NCBI GenBank assembly: GCA_035293245.1
Contig: DATDOO010000147.1
Location: 1 to 9,639, forward strand
From: DATDOO01 sp035293245
GTDB lineage: Bacteria > Pseudomonadota > Gammaproteobacteria > Methylococcales > Methylococcaceae
Reading direction: 5' to 3'
Length of the DNA: 9,639 nucleotides
Shown here: positions 1-5,790 of the stretch, piece after piece
Layout: each line of letters starts with the position of its first letter
Numbering within the stretch: the stretch's first letter is position 1
The notes under the pieces: generated by a model
Databases searched by the model: none
What the model saw: the letters and a program-made list of their open reading frames with translations, nothing else
What the model was told of the DNA's origin: nothing
Translations under genes and position numbers: made by a program

Positions 1-1
1 C

Positions 2-163
2 GTCCGTTACGAGCCCTTGGCGAGGCGGTTTTTTGAACGCAAGCAGCGCAAGACCAACGGCATCGTCGCGATCCGGGCGCTGGCGCACAAGCTGGCCCGA
101 GCGGCGTACTACATGCTGCGGGACCAGGTGCCCTTCGATGCCGAGAAGCTGTTTGCCAACTGA
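2..163 (+). CDS. IS110-family transposase, C-terminal fragment (cut by window start)
   Basis: Only the last 53 codons are in the window, read in frame 2 and ending in TGA at 161-163. The peptide runs from VRYEPLARRFFERK through KTNGIVAIRALAHKLARAAY to a tail MLRDQVPFDAEKLFAN. This basic, helical 'AHKLARAxYYMLRDxxPFD' ending is what I associate with the C-terminal (Transposase_20/IS116-IS110-IS902) domain of IS110-family DEDD recombinases, whose catalytic serine lies in this domain but upstream of what is visible here. Whether the gene is intact depends on sequence left of the window; nothing in the visible part is broken. The family moves through a circular intermediate and has no classical terminal inverted repeats, so no IR can be used to place the end. 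Family identification is from memory of the motif, not from a search. Confidence 0.72.
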   Translation, partial: VRYEPLARRFFERKQRKTNGIVAIRALAHKLARAAYYMLRDQVPFDAEKLFAN

Positions 164-445
164 GTTGGGCGGCCGTGGCGAGCCCGTGAATGGGGTTGGA
201 GAAACCATGAGATTCTGATTGGACGCCACGGTTTGCCTCGACGGACATCATTCGCCCGTGCCGCGAGCCATGCAAAGGTTGGACTGCCGAAAGGCGGAAC
301 CACGCGATCTGTGAAAGCATCCCTTGGACACGGCACGGAACCCAGATTTTTGTGGGGCGCGTAGCGCCAGGGGCAGGCGGGAAGCAGCGACCTGTCATGC
401 CTTGATCCAGATGGGTGACCGGTGCGGATGATTCATCCGACACCA
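164..445 (+). ncRNA. Candidate structured RNA / non-coding right end of the IS110-type element
   Basis: There is no convincing gene between the transposase stop and about 540, but the stretch carries several inverted repeats. Stem A is CCGTGGCG (173-180) with CGCCACGG (224-231), enclosing a small GGTT/AACC hairpin (194-206). Stem B is CCGTGCCG (256-263) with CGGCACGG (331-338); it encloses CTGCC-GAAA-GGCGG (284-297, a GNRA-type tetraloop, one T-G pair), itself flanked by GGTT (277-280) and AACC (298-301). Stem C is GGCGC-GTA-GCGCC (356-368). Stem D is GGTG+CGGATG, loop ATT, CATCCG, bulged A, CACC (421-444). IS110-family elements encode a bridge RNA in a non-coding end, and in the IS1111 subgroup the longer non-coding end lies downstream of the transposase, as here. 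The stems are seen directly. The bridge-RNA role, the strand and the limits are inference. Confidence 0.35.
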
Positions 446-479
446 ACGAAGTGAAATAACGGGCGCGAAGGGATGTCGG

Positions 480-508
480 TTGACGGATTTGGGAATGCTG
501 ATTTTTAT
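480..508 (+). promoter_or_regulatory. Candidate outward sigma70-type promoter near the IS end
   Basis: TTGACG (480-485, 5/6 match to the -35 consensus) is followed by a 17-bp spacer and TTTTAT (503-508, 4/6 match to -10), which would start a transcript near 515 running toward the toxin-antitoxin pair. In IS110-type circles the -35 box is supplied by the right end, so an orphan TTGACG near this boundary would fit either an IS-terminal -35 element or a simple chromosomal promoter. Read from the sequence only; no transcript data. Confidence 0.3.
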
Positions 509-547
509 CGGCAGGGTATTACACATTTTGTTGACGGAGGCAGGCTA

Positions 548-646
548 ATGGGTGCCCCTTTTTGTATGTTTTTTCGCGTCTGTGGAGTCTGGGTTGACTC
601 TGCGGCGGGGCTTGCGGAACGCGGGCGTGTGTTGCGACATGTTTGA
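548..646 (+). CDS. Possible small ORF, 32 residues, unknown function
   Basis: ATG at 548 opens a 32-codon frame (MGAPFCMFFRVCGVWVDSAA..., ending at TGA 644-646). It is listed only because its start has the best Shine-Dalgarno in this part of the window: GGAGG at 536-540 with a 7-nt spacer. It also sits just downstream of the candidate promoter at 480-508. The peptide has a hydrophobic N-terminal half and a basic tail (ERGRVLRHV) and resembles no family I recognise. It could be a leader peptide or chance. The rest of 164-691 holds no other credible gene. Confidence 0.2.
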   Translation: MGAPFCMFFRVCGVWVDSAAGLAERGRVLRHV

Positions 647-660
647 CAATTGAATACGAT
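632..660 (+). promoter_or_regulatory. Candidate promoter of the toxin-antitoxin operon
   Basis: TTGCGA (632-637) and TACGAT (655-660) are spaced by 17 bp; each matches the sigma70 consensus at 4 of 6 positions. Transcription would begin near 667, which leaves the ATG at 692 as the first usable in-frame start and excludes the upstream TTG (650) and ATG (659). A perfect TTGACA also lies at 643-648 but has no acceptable -10 at the right distance. Confidence 0.3.
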
Positions 661-664
661 GAGA

Positions 665-677
665 AATCGCCGCGATT
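665..677. promoter_or_regulatory. Candidate antitoxin autoregulatory operator (palindrome)
   Basis: AATCG-CCG-CGATT is a perfect 5-bp inverted repeat around a 3-bp centre. It lies at the predicted transcription start and upstream of the antitoxin ATG at 692. Ribbon-helix-helix antitoxins typically repress their own operon by binding short palindromes in this position. Assignment as an operator is inference from position and symmetry. Confidence 0.3.
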
Positions 678-691
678 CGGAAAATGCCGCC

Positions 692-952
692 ATGACTACC
701 CGTGAATCCACGCCGCCACTAGGAAAGAGCCCGGCGGCCATCCGTCTGCCCGACGATCTTCTGCGCCGGGTGGACGATTATGCGTCCACGCTGGAGGCGG
801 AGTTGCATGTCCGCGTTTCCCGTTCCAACGCCATCCGGCGCTTGCTCGTTTTGGGGCTGGAAGATGCCGAGGACATCCGCGATGCGGTAGCGGCCCTGCG
901 CGAAGAGGGGGAAATTCCTTTGGCGGAGGTGAAAGCCCGTCATGGGCTATAG
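692..952 (+). CDS. Ribbon-helix-helix antitoxin of a type II toxin-antitoxin module
   Basis: Encodes 86 residues. A ribbon-helix-helix DNA-binding fold is suggested by a short strand AAIRLP (residues 15-20), an amphipathic helix DDLLRRVDDYASTLEAE, a turn with SRSN (43-46) and a second helix AIRRLLVLGLEDA. The C-terminus, AALREEGEIPLAEVKARHGL, resembles the toxin-binding tails of RelB-like antitoxins. It should bind and neutralise the toxin encoded immediately downstream and repress the operon. The frame stays open upstream to TTG 650 and ATG 659, adding up to 14 polar residues. I prefer ATG 692 because the fold starts soon after it and the best promoter lies over the upstream starts, though its SD is weak (GGAAAA at 679-684). 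The stop overlaps the toxin start by 11 bp, implying translational coupling. Class is fairly clear; the exact family is not. Confidence 0.8.
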   Translation: MTTRESTPPLGKSPAAIRLPDDLLRRVDDYASTLEAELHVRVSRSNAIRRLLVLGLEDAEDIRDAVAALREEGEIPLAEVKARHGL

Positions 953-1199
953 CGTTGTTTTCAAGCCTTCGGCGCAACGCGCTCTCGACGAATTACCCAA
1001 GGTGGAGCGGGTACGGATGATCGCCGCGCTGGAACGGTTGTCCGAGAATCCGCGTCGTTCCGGCGTGGTCAAGCTGGAGGCGGCTTACGATCTTTATCGC
1101 CTACGGGTGGGTAATCTCCGCGCTGTTTTTACTATCGAGGACGAGCGACTGGTGGTGCTGGTGCTGAAAATCGGCCATCGGCGCGAAGTATACCGGTAG
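942..1199 (+). CDS. RelE/ParE-superfamily toxin (probable mRNA interferase)
   Basis: Encodes 85 residues, the usual size for the family. It opens MGYSVVFKPSAQRALDELP (strand plus helix, typical RelE N-terminus) and ends with the RelE core: KLEAAYDLYRLRVGNLRAVF (44-63) followed by LVVLVLKIGHRREVYR (70-85). The 'YRLRVGNLRAVF...VGHRREVY' pattern is diagnostic for RelE-like toxins. R53, R60, R80/R81 and Y84 are the candidates for the basic/aromatic residues used in ribosome-dependent mRNA cleavage. Because these residues are present I favour an mRNA interferase over a gyrase-targeting ParE, but the two cannot be separated with certainty by eye. It begins inside the antitoxin gene (11-bp overlap, with GGAGG at 924-928 about 13 nt upstream), so its synthesis depends on antitoxin translation. 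No frameshift or truncation is seen. Confidence 0.87.
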   Translation: MGYSVVFKPSAQRALDELPKVERVRMIAALERLSENPRRSGVVKLEAAYDLYRLRVGNLRAVFTIEDERLVVLVLKIGHRREVYR

Positions 1200-1218
1200 C
1201 GCTCATTTCCGATCAATT

Positions 1219-1247
1219 TTGTCGGGGCGAAATCCCAATCCTTTACT
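1219..1247 (+). promoter_or_regulatory. Weak candidate promoter upstream of the SulP gene
   Basis: The 102-bp gap between the toxin stop and the SulP start holds TTGTCG (1219-1224) and TTTACT (1242-1247) at 17-bp spacing, each 4/6 to consensus. A 6-bp inverted repeat, GTCGGG (1221-1226) with CCCGAC (1253-1258), overlaps it and could be an operator or chance. No terminator with a T-tract follows the toxin gene. Confidence 0.22.
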
Positions 1248-1301
1248 GTTAACCCGACAGGTGGATTCGCCATTCGCCATAACCCTGAAATCGTTGGCTC
1301 T

Positions 1302-2921
1302 ATGTCGCAACTACCCGCCCGCCCCCAAACCGGCCTTGCCGGTCTCATCGAAAACTGGCGTCACGACCTGCTGGCCGGTTTTCTGGTTTTCCTCGTCGCC
1401 TTGCCCTTGTGCCTGGGCATCGCCATGGCATCGGGGTTTCCGCCCATGGCGGGGATCGTTTCGGCGGTGGTGGGCGGCCTGCTGGTGTCGCGGATCAACG
1501 GAAGCCATGTAACCATCACCGGGCCGGCGGCGGGGTTGATCGTGGTGATCCTGGCCGCCGTCCAGTCCCTGGGCGCCGGGGACGCCGTGGCGGGCTACCG
1601 GCGCACCCTCGCTGCCATTGTCCTGGCCGGCTTGTTGCAAACGCTGCTGGGCTATTACAAGGCGGGCCGCCTGAGTGCGTTTTTTCCGGTGGCCGTGGTG
1701 CGCGGCATGTTGGCCGCCATCGGCATCATCATCATGGCCAAACAGATTCACGTCATGCTCGGGGTGCGAACGGATACGGGCACGCTGTTGCAAACCATAG
1801 CCCTGATACCTGCCAGTCTGTCCCATTTCAACCCGCAGATTGCCCTGATCGGGGCGGTCGGGCTGGGGATCATGGTGGGTTGGCGCTATGTGACCCATCC
1901 CCTGTTGCGGCAGGCGCCGGCTCCGTTGGTGGTGGTGGTCAGCGGCCTGGTGCTGGGACAGGTTTACGACCTGGATCATCACCGGGAGTTTTTCTCTATC
2001 CCGCCCCACATATACACCTTGGGGCCGGAATACTTGCTGCCGATAACCGGCGGCTTCGCGGACAACGTTCACTTTCCCGATTTCTCGGCTTTCTGGACGC
2101 TGAAGTTCTGGGGTGCGGTGATCGGCATCACGCTCGTGGGCAGCCTGGAAAGCCTGCTGAGCAGCACCGCTGTGGACAAGCTGGACCCCTGGCGGCGCCA
2201 GTCCGATCTGAACCGCGATCTGGGCGCGGTCGGCATCGGCAATACGCTGGCGGGACTTCTGGGCGGGTTGCCGATGATCGCCGAAATTGTGCGCAGTTCC
2301 GCCGCGGTGGAGCACGGCGCCAGAACCGGCTGGGCGAATTTCTTCCATGGGGCGTTGTTACTGCTGTTCGTGGCGCTGTTTCCCGCCATCCTCAAGGAAA
2401 TTCCCCTGGCCTCGCTATCGGCACTGCTGGTCTATACGGGGTATCGGCTAGCTTCGCCGAAAGAATTCGCCAGGGTTCTGGATGTGGGCTGGCAACAATT
2501 GGCCGTGTTCGTGGTGACGATCATAAGCATTCTGGCCACGGATCTGCTGAGCGGTGTGCTCATCGGCATCGCCGCCAAGTTGCTGCTGTCGGTGCTCAGC
2601 GGTGCGGATCTCGGGCAATTGTTTCGCATCGCTTACGCGATCCAGCCCACCGCGCCGGATGTATTCCACGTCACCGTGCGCGGCGCGGCGCTGTTTTCCA
2701 ACATCGTGGCCCTCAAGACCGAACTGGCCGCCTTGCCGTCCGGCGGCGTGATCGTTTTCGACCTGTCGGAGACGAATCTCATCGACCATTCGGTGATGGA
2801 GTTCATCGACCAGTTCTGCCGCGATTACCAGGACAACGGCGGGCGTTGCGAGATTCGGGGCCTGGACAATCATGCCGCCGCGTCGGAGCATCCCTTGGCG
2901 GCGCGTAGCCGTTCCGTCTGA
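1302..2921 (+). CDS. SulP-family inorganic anion transporter with STAS domain
   Basis: Encodes 539 residues, in the usual range for bacterial SulP proteins. This inner-membrane carrier moves sulfate, bicarbonate or a related anion. The N-terminus WRHDLLAGFLVFLVALPLCLGIA (about 19-41) and NGSHVTITGPAAGL (66-79) are the conserved SulP start and the first half of the transport core. SLESLLSSTAVDKLD (281-295), the GLPMIAEIVRSSA segment (322-334) and TDLLSGVLIG (413-422) are further family signatures. Many hydrophobic segments follow one another up to about residue 433. A STAS domain (about 453-525, FDLSETNLIDHSVMEF at 486-501) is cytoplasmic and regulatory. The 'LVALPLCLGIAMASG' subtype is often discussed as a bicarbonate carrier, but no carbonic anhydrase gene lies nearby, so the substrate is open. 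ATG 1302 has no clear SD. gmhB follows after 7 bp. Confidence 0.9.
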   Translation: MSQLPARPQTGLAGLIENWRHDLLAGFLVFLVALPLCLGIAMASGFPPMAGIVSAVVGGLLVSRINGSHVTITGPAAGLIVVILAAVQSLGAGDAVAGYRRTLAAIVLAGLLQTLLGYYKAGRLSAFFPVAVVRGMLAAIGIIIMAKQIHVMLGVRTDTGTLLQTIALIPASLSHFNPQIALIGAVGLGIMVGWRYVTHPLLRQAPAPLVVVVSGLVLGQVYDLDHHREFFSIPPHIYTLGPEYLLPITGGFADNVHFPDFSAFWTLKFWGAVIGITLVGSLESLLSSTAVDKLDPWRRQSDLNRDLGAVGIGNTLAGLLGGLPMIAEIVRSSAAVEHGARTGWANFFHGALLLLFVALFPAILKEIPLASLSALLVYTGYRLASPKEFARVLDVGWQQLAVFVVTIISILATDLLSGVLIGIAAKLLLSVLSGADLGQLFRIAYAIQPTAPDVFHVTVRGAALFSNIVALKTELAALPSGGVIVFDLSETNLIDHSVMEFIDQFCRDYQDNGGRCEIRGLDNHAAASEHPLAARSRSV

Positions 2922-2928
2922 TTTCTCC

Positions 2929-3471
2929 ATGCCCTGGATCATTCTCGACCGCGACGGCGTCATCAACGAGGACTCCGACGCCTACATCAAGTCGCCCGAC
3001 GAATGGCGACCCATTCCCGGCAGCCTGGAGGCCGTCGCCGCGCTGACTCGCGGCGGTTTTTCCATTGCCGTGCTCAGCAATCAGTCCGGCGTGGCGCGCG
3101 GCCTGTTCGACCTGAACATGCTGGATGCCATCAACGCCAAGATGTTCGCAGCGGTGGAATCGGCCGGCGGGCGTATCGATGCGCTGTTTTTTTGTCCCCA
3201 CGGGCCGGACGACCATTGCGCTTGCCGCAAGCCCAAACCGGGTCTGTTCGAGCGTTTTGCCCGCGAACGCCACGTGGATTTGACCGCGGTTCCGGCCATC
3301 GGCGATTCTTACCGGGATTTGCAGGCCGCGCGCGCCACCGGAGCCAGCCCGATCCTGGTCCGGACCGGCAAGGGGCGGCGCACCCTGGAAAAACACCCCG
3401 ATCCCGGTTGTCCCGTTTTTGAAAATCTCCATGAAGCCGCTCAATTCCTACTCTCTTCCCGGCCGCATTAA
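2929..3471 (+). CDS. gmhB: D-glycero-beta-D-manno-heptose 1,7-bisphosphate 7-phosphatase
   Basis: Encodes 180 residues, matching the family (about 180-190). It removes the C7 phosphate of heptose 1,7-bisphosphate in the cytosol, a step toward ADP-heptose for the LPS inner core. HAD motif I is LDRDGVIN (6-13) with nucleophile D7 and acid/base D9; motif II is at LSNQSG (S50); R100/K101 fall in the motif III region; motif IV is GDSYRD with D126. The structural zinc loop CPHGPDDHCACRKP gives ligands C89, H91, C97 and C99, which separates GmhB from other HAD phosphatases such as HisB-N only in part, but length and loop fit GmhB well. The frame is open 19 codons further upstream inside the SulP gene; ATG 2929 is chosen because motif I begins six residues later. 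No SD is seen, so it is probably coupled to SulP translation. The 3' end overlaps the next gene by 41 bp. Confidence 0.9.
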   Translation: MPWIILDRDGVINEDSDAYIKSPDEWRPIPGSLEAVAALTRGGFSIAVLSNQSGVARGLFDLNMLDAINAKMFAAVESAGGRIDALFFCPHGPDDHCACRKPKPGLFERFARERHVDLTAVPAIGDSYRDLQAARATGASPILVRTGKGRRTLEKHPDPGCPVFENLHEAAQFLLSSRPH

Positions 3472-4183
3472 CCTGTATGTCCGCTCTCTGCTGTTCCTCG
3501 GGGTGATGGTCGTCATGACCGTCCTGCTCGGCCCCTTTGTGCTGCTGCGCCGCAATGCCTCGTTCGAAGCCAACTACCCGGTGCTCAAACTGTGGGTGCG
3601 CGCGGTGCTGGGCGCGCTGGACAAGATATGCGGCCTACGCTATGAGGTTCAGGGCGCCGAGAACATTCCTGCGGACCGCAACGGCGTGATTCTCAGCAAG
3701 CATCAGTCCGCCTGGGAGACTTTCGCCTTCCTGGAGTGCTTCCCGCCGCTGGTGTTTCTCCTCAAGCAGGAGTTGTTGCGCATCCCGGTCTGGGGTTGGG
3801 CGCTGGCGCGCTGCGAGCCGATCGCCATCGACCGCTCGGCCCGCTCGGCGGCGCTCAAGGAACTGCTGCGCCAGGGACAGGACCGGCTGAGCAAGGGGCG
3901 CTGGGTGGTGCTGTTTCCGGAAGGGACGCGCGTCGCACCGGGCCACAAGGGGAAGTACGCCGGCAGCGGCGGCATGCTCGCCCAGCGCGCCGGCTGTCCG
4001 GTGGTGCCGGTGGCGCACAACTCCGGGAGGTTCTGGTTGCGCAAGAGCATTGTGAAATTGCCGGGCGTGATTCAGGTGCGTATCGGTCCGCCCATTGACG
4101 CCGGCCAGTACAGCGCGCAGGAAATCGTGGCGCTGGCGGAGAACTGGATCGAAAGCCAGATGGCCGAAATCGATATTGGATGA
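3431..4183 (+). CDS. plsC: 1-acyl-sn-glycerol-3-phosphate acyltransferase (PlsC-like)
   Basis: Encodes 250 residues. It acylates lysophosphatidic acid to phosphatidic acid at the inner membrane, the entry to phospholipid synthesis. A hydrophobic segment at about 19-39 (LLFLGVMVVMTVLLGPFVLL) anchors the N-terminus. The LPLAT block I is KHQSAWE (90-96) with catalytic H91; the usual HX4D appears here as HX4E (E96), a variant I recall from proteobacterial relatives with 'HQSTWET'. Block II includes EPIAIDRS (129-136), block III is LFPEGTR (161-167) and block IV lies around CPVVPVAHNSG (189-199). ATG 3431 is preferred to the in-frame TTG at 3419; SD is weak in both cases. The gmhB-plsC pair is a common proteobacterial arrangement. 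The stop overlaps the dsbB start in an ATGA quadruplet. The acyl acceptor cannot be proven from sequence. Confidence 0.88.
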   Translation: MKPLNSYSLPGRINLYVRSLLFLGVMVVMTVLLGPFVLLRRNASFEANYPVLKLWVRAVLGALDKICGLRYEVQGAENIPADRNGVILSKHQSAWETFAFLECFPPLVFLLKQELLRIPVWGWALARCEPIAIDRSARSAALKELLRQGQDRLSKGRWVVLFPEGTRVAPGHKGKYAGSGGMLAQRAGCPVVPVAHNSGRFWLRKSIVKLPGVIQVRIGPPIDAGQYSAQEIVALAENWIESQMAEIDIG

Positions 4184-4728
4184 GAACTTCGATGGACGAA
4201 AACCGAATCGCCTGGTACTGGAGTCCGCGCAGCGTATATCTCGCCGGATCAGCTTTCTGCGCGGCCTTGATCGCTGCGGCGCTGTATTTCCAGCACGTCG
4301 GCGGGTTGGAGCCTTGCCCGCTGTGCATCAGCCAACGCATCGGCATCATGGCGGTCGGCGCAATATTTCTGGCGGCAGCCTTACACAATCCCGGACGTAT
4401 CGGCCAGCGGGTCTACGCGCTCGCGGGTTTGCTGGCGGCGCTGGGAGGTGCGGCCATTTCGACGCGCCATGTCTGGTTGCAACACTTGCCGCCCGAAGAG
4501 GTCCCTGCCTGCGGACCGGGTCTGGAATACATGCTGCGCAACTTTCCCTTCGCCGAAACGTTGAAATTCATGCTCAGCGGTACGGGCGATTGCGCCAAGG
4601 TGGACTGGACGTTATTCGGGGTGAGCATGCCCGGCTGGACGCTGGTTTGCTTCCTGCTGCTGGCCGGCTTGGCGCTGTTCCAGTTCTGGCGCGTGAGGCA
4701 CCCGAAGTTCCTGTATTACAAGGTCTGA
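4180..4728 (+). CDS. dsbB: Disulfide bond formation protein DsbB
   Basis: Encodes 182 residues, the family norm. This inner-membrane protein reoxidises periplasmic DsbA and passes electrons to quinone. Four membrane segments can be read at about 19-37, 54-69, 78-97 and 151-170. The first periplasmic loop has the redox pair C46-P-L-C49, followed by R53, equivalent in position to the quinone-site arginine of E. coli DsbB. The second loop has C111 and C138, the pair that engages DsbA, separated by 26 residues. All four essential cysteines are therefore present. ATG 4180 overlaps the plsC stop (ATGA); ATG 4192 is an alternative that would drop four residues. No dsbA is in the window. The 3' end overlaps the convergent epmB by 13 bp. 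Confidence 0.93.
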   Translation: MRTSMDENRIAWYWSPRSVYLAGSAFCAALIAAALYFQHVGGLEPCPLCISQRIGIMAVGAIFLAAALHNPGRIGQRVYALAGLLAALGGAAISTRHVWLQHLPPEEVPACGPGLEYMLRNFPFAETLKFMLSGTGDCAKVDWTLFGVSMPGWTLVCFLLLAGLALFQFWRVRHPKFLYYKV

Positions 4729-5714
4729 CTCAAGAGTTCCAGCGGCGTTTTGCACGCTTCGCCCGCCACTTCCCGTACCAGGCGCGGCACCAGATACCCC
4801 GGCAGTCGGGTGCGCAGTTCGGCGAGCAGGTCGCGGGCTTCATCCTCCGGCACGTCGAAATGCGCCGTGCCCCGCGCCTGGTCGAGCAGGTGCAGGTAGT
4901 ACGGCAGCACGCCGTGCTCGAACAGCGTTTCGCTAAGCCGTGCCAGCGCCTCGGCGTCGTCGTTGACGCCGCGCAGCAGCACGGACTGGTTGAGCAGTGT
5001 CGCCCCGGTTTCCCGCAGGCGATTCAGCGCCCCACCCACGGTGGCGTCGATTTCCCGCGGGTGGTTGGCGTGGACCACCACCGCCACGCGCGGACGAATG
5101 GTGGCCAGCAAAGCGGTTAGATCCGCCGTGACCCGCGCCGGCAGCACCACCGGCAGGCGCGTATGCAGGCGCAGGCGGCGAATATGCGGGATGGCCGCCA
5201 GCCGGCTGACGAGGCTCGCCAGGCGCGCATCACTGAGCATCAGCGGGTCGCCGCCGCTGAGGATGATTTCCTCCAGGCTCGTATCCCCCGCAATCGCTTC
5301 CAGCGCCGCCTGTTCGTTGGTGCGGTTCAATTGCGATTCGCCGTAGGGATAGGCGCGGCGAAAGCAGTAGCGGCAGTGGATGGCGCAAGCTCCGGTGGCG
5401 ATCAGTAGGGCGCGTCCCCGGTACTTGCGCAGCACGCCGGGCAGGACTTGCGCCTCACGGTCGCCGACCGGATCGTCCGCATAACCGGGCGGAGAGTTCA
5501 GTTCTTCCGGCGCGGGCCACACCTGGCGGAGCAGGGGGTCGGCGGGGGCGCCGGGCTGGATGCGCGCCGCCCAGTCGCGGGTCAGGCGCAAGGGGAATTG
5601 CTTTGCCGCGCCTTTTGAGTCGGGCAGTTGCGCGCTGTCGAGTTCCAGGGAATCCCTGAAGGCGGACAGGTCGGGGAGAAAAGCGGCCAGTTCGGCTTGC
5701 CAGTTTGCGGGCAT
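4716..5714 (-). CDS. epmB: EF-P beta-lysylation protein, lysine 2,3-aminomutase EpmB
   Basis: Encodes 332 residues, close to E. coli EpmB and much shorter than clostridial lysine 2,3-aminomutases. This radical-SAM, PLP-dependent cytosolic enzyme turns lysine into beta-lysine, which EpmA attaches to elongation factor P to relieve stalling at polyproline. The [4Fe-4S]/SAM motif is C110-AIH-C114-RY-C117 within ATGACAIHCRYCFRRAYPY. ILSGGDPLML (151-160) is the family's GGDP motif, LRLHTRLPVVLP (181-192) follows, and EVAGEACKTPLEL near the C-terminus carries K322, the likely PLP lysine. The start at 5714 has no SD. Neither efp nor epmA is in the window, although epmB and efp are often divergent neighbours; here the divergent neighbour is the acetolactate synthase gene. 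Ends overlap dsbB tail to tail (4716-4728) with no terminator hairpin. Confidence 0.92.
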   Translation of the reverse strand: MPANWQAELAAFLPDLSAFRDSLELDSAQLPDSKGAAKQFPLRLTRDWAARIQPGAPADPLLRQVWPAPEELNSPPGYADDPVGDREAQVLPGVLRKYRGRALLIATGACAIHCRYCFRRAYPYGESQLNRTNEQAALEAIAGDTSLEEIILSGGDPLMLSDARLASLVSRLAAIPHIRRLRLHTRLPVVLPARVTADLTALLATIRPRVAVVVHANHPREIDATVGGALNRLRETGATLLNQSVLLRGVNDDAEALARLSETLFEHGVLPYYLHLLDQARGTAHFDVPEDEARDLLAELRTRLPGYLVPRLVREVAGEACKTPLELLSQTL

Positions 5715-5761
5715 GGAGGATTTCAGGTGTTTTGATCGAATAAGGTTGGCATGCCTGTTCC

Positions 5762-5790
5762 TTGACGGATTGCGACCGTCCGGTTAGTTT
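5762..5790 (+). promoter_or_regulatory. Candidate promoter of the ilv operon
   Basis: In the 149-bp divergent gap, TTGACG (5762-5767, 5/6) and TAGTTT (5785-5790, 3/6) are separated by 17 bp, giving a start near 5797 and a leader of about 65 nt. An inverted repeat GACGG (5764-5768) with CCGTC (5776-5780) sits between the boxes and could bind a regulator. The leader has a CGGGTC/GGCCCG hairpin (5816-5839) but no T-tract and no short ORF rich in Ile, Leu or Val codons, so classical attenuation is not supported. Confidence 0.35.

Noticed and set aside
584..600. GAGTC...GACTC inverted repeat between IS and toxin-antitoxin module
   Set aside because: A 5-bp stem with a 6-nt loop, inside a possible small ORF, with no further support.
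1221..1258. GTCGGG/CCCGAC inverted repeat as a terminator after the toxin gene
   Set aside because: A 6-bp stem with a 26-nt loop and no T-tract is too weak to call.
1311..2348. 345-codon minus-strand frame across the SulP gene
   Set aside because: Rich in Gln, His, Arg and Asp with no hydrophobic core or motif. It is the antisense shadow of a high-GC gene whose plus-strand product is clearly SulP.
1409..2908. 499-codon plus-strand frame in another phase of the SulP gene
   Set aside because: Composition is Gly/Arg/His-rich and low-complexity with no family resemblance. It is a GC-driven shadow of SulP.
4095..5120. 341-codon plus-strand frame spanning dsbB and the end of epmB
   Set aside because: It crosses two well-supported genes on opposite strands and shows Arg/Ala/Gly-rich shadow composition with no motif.
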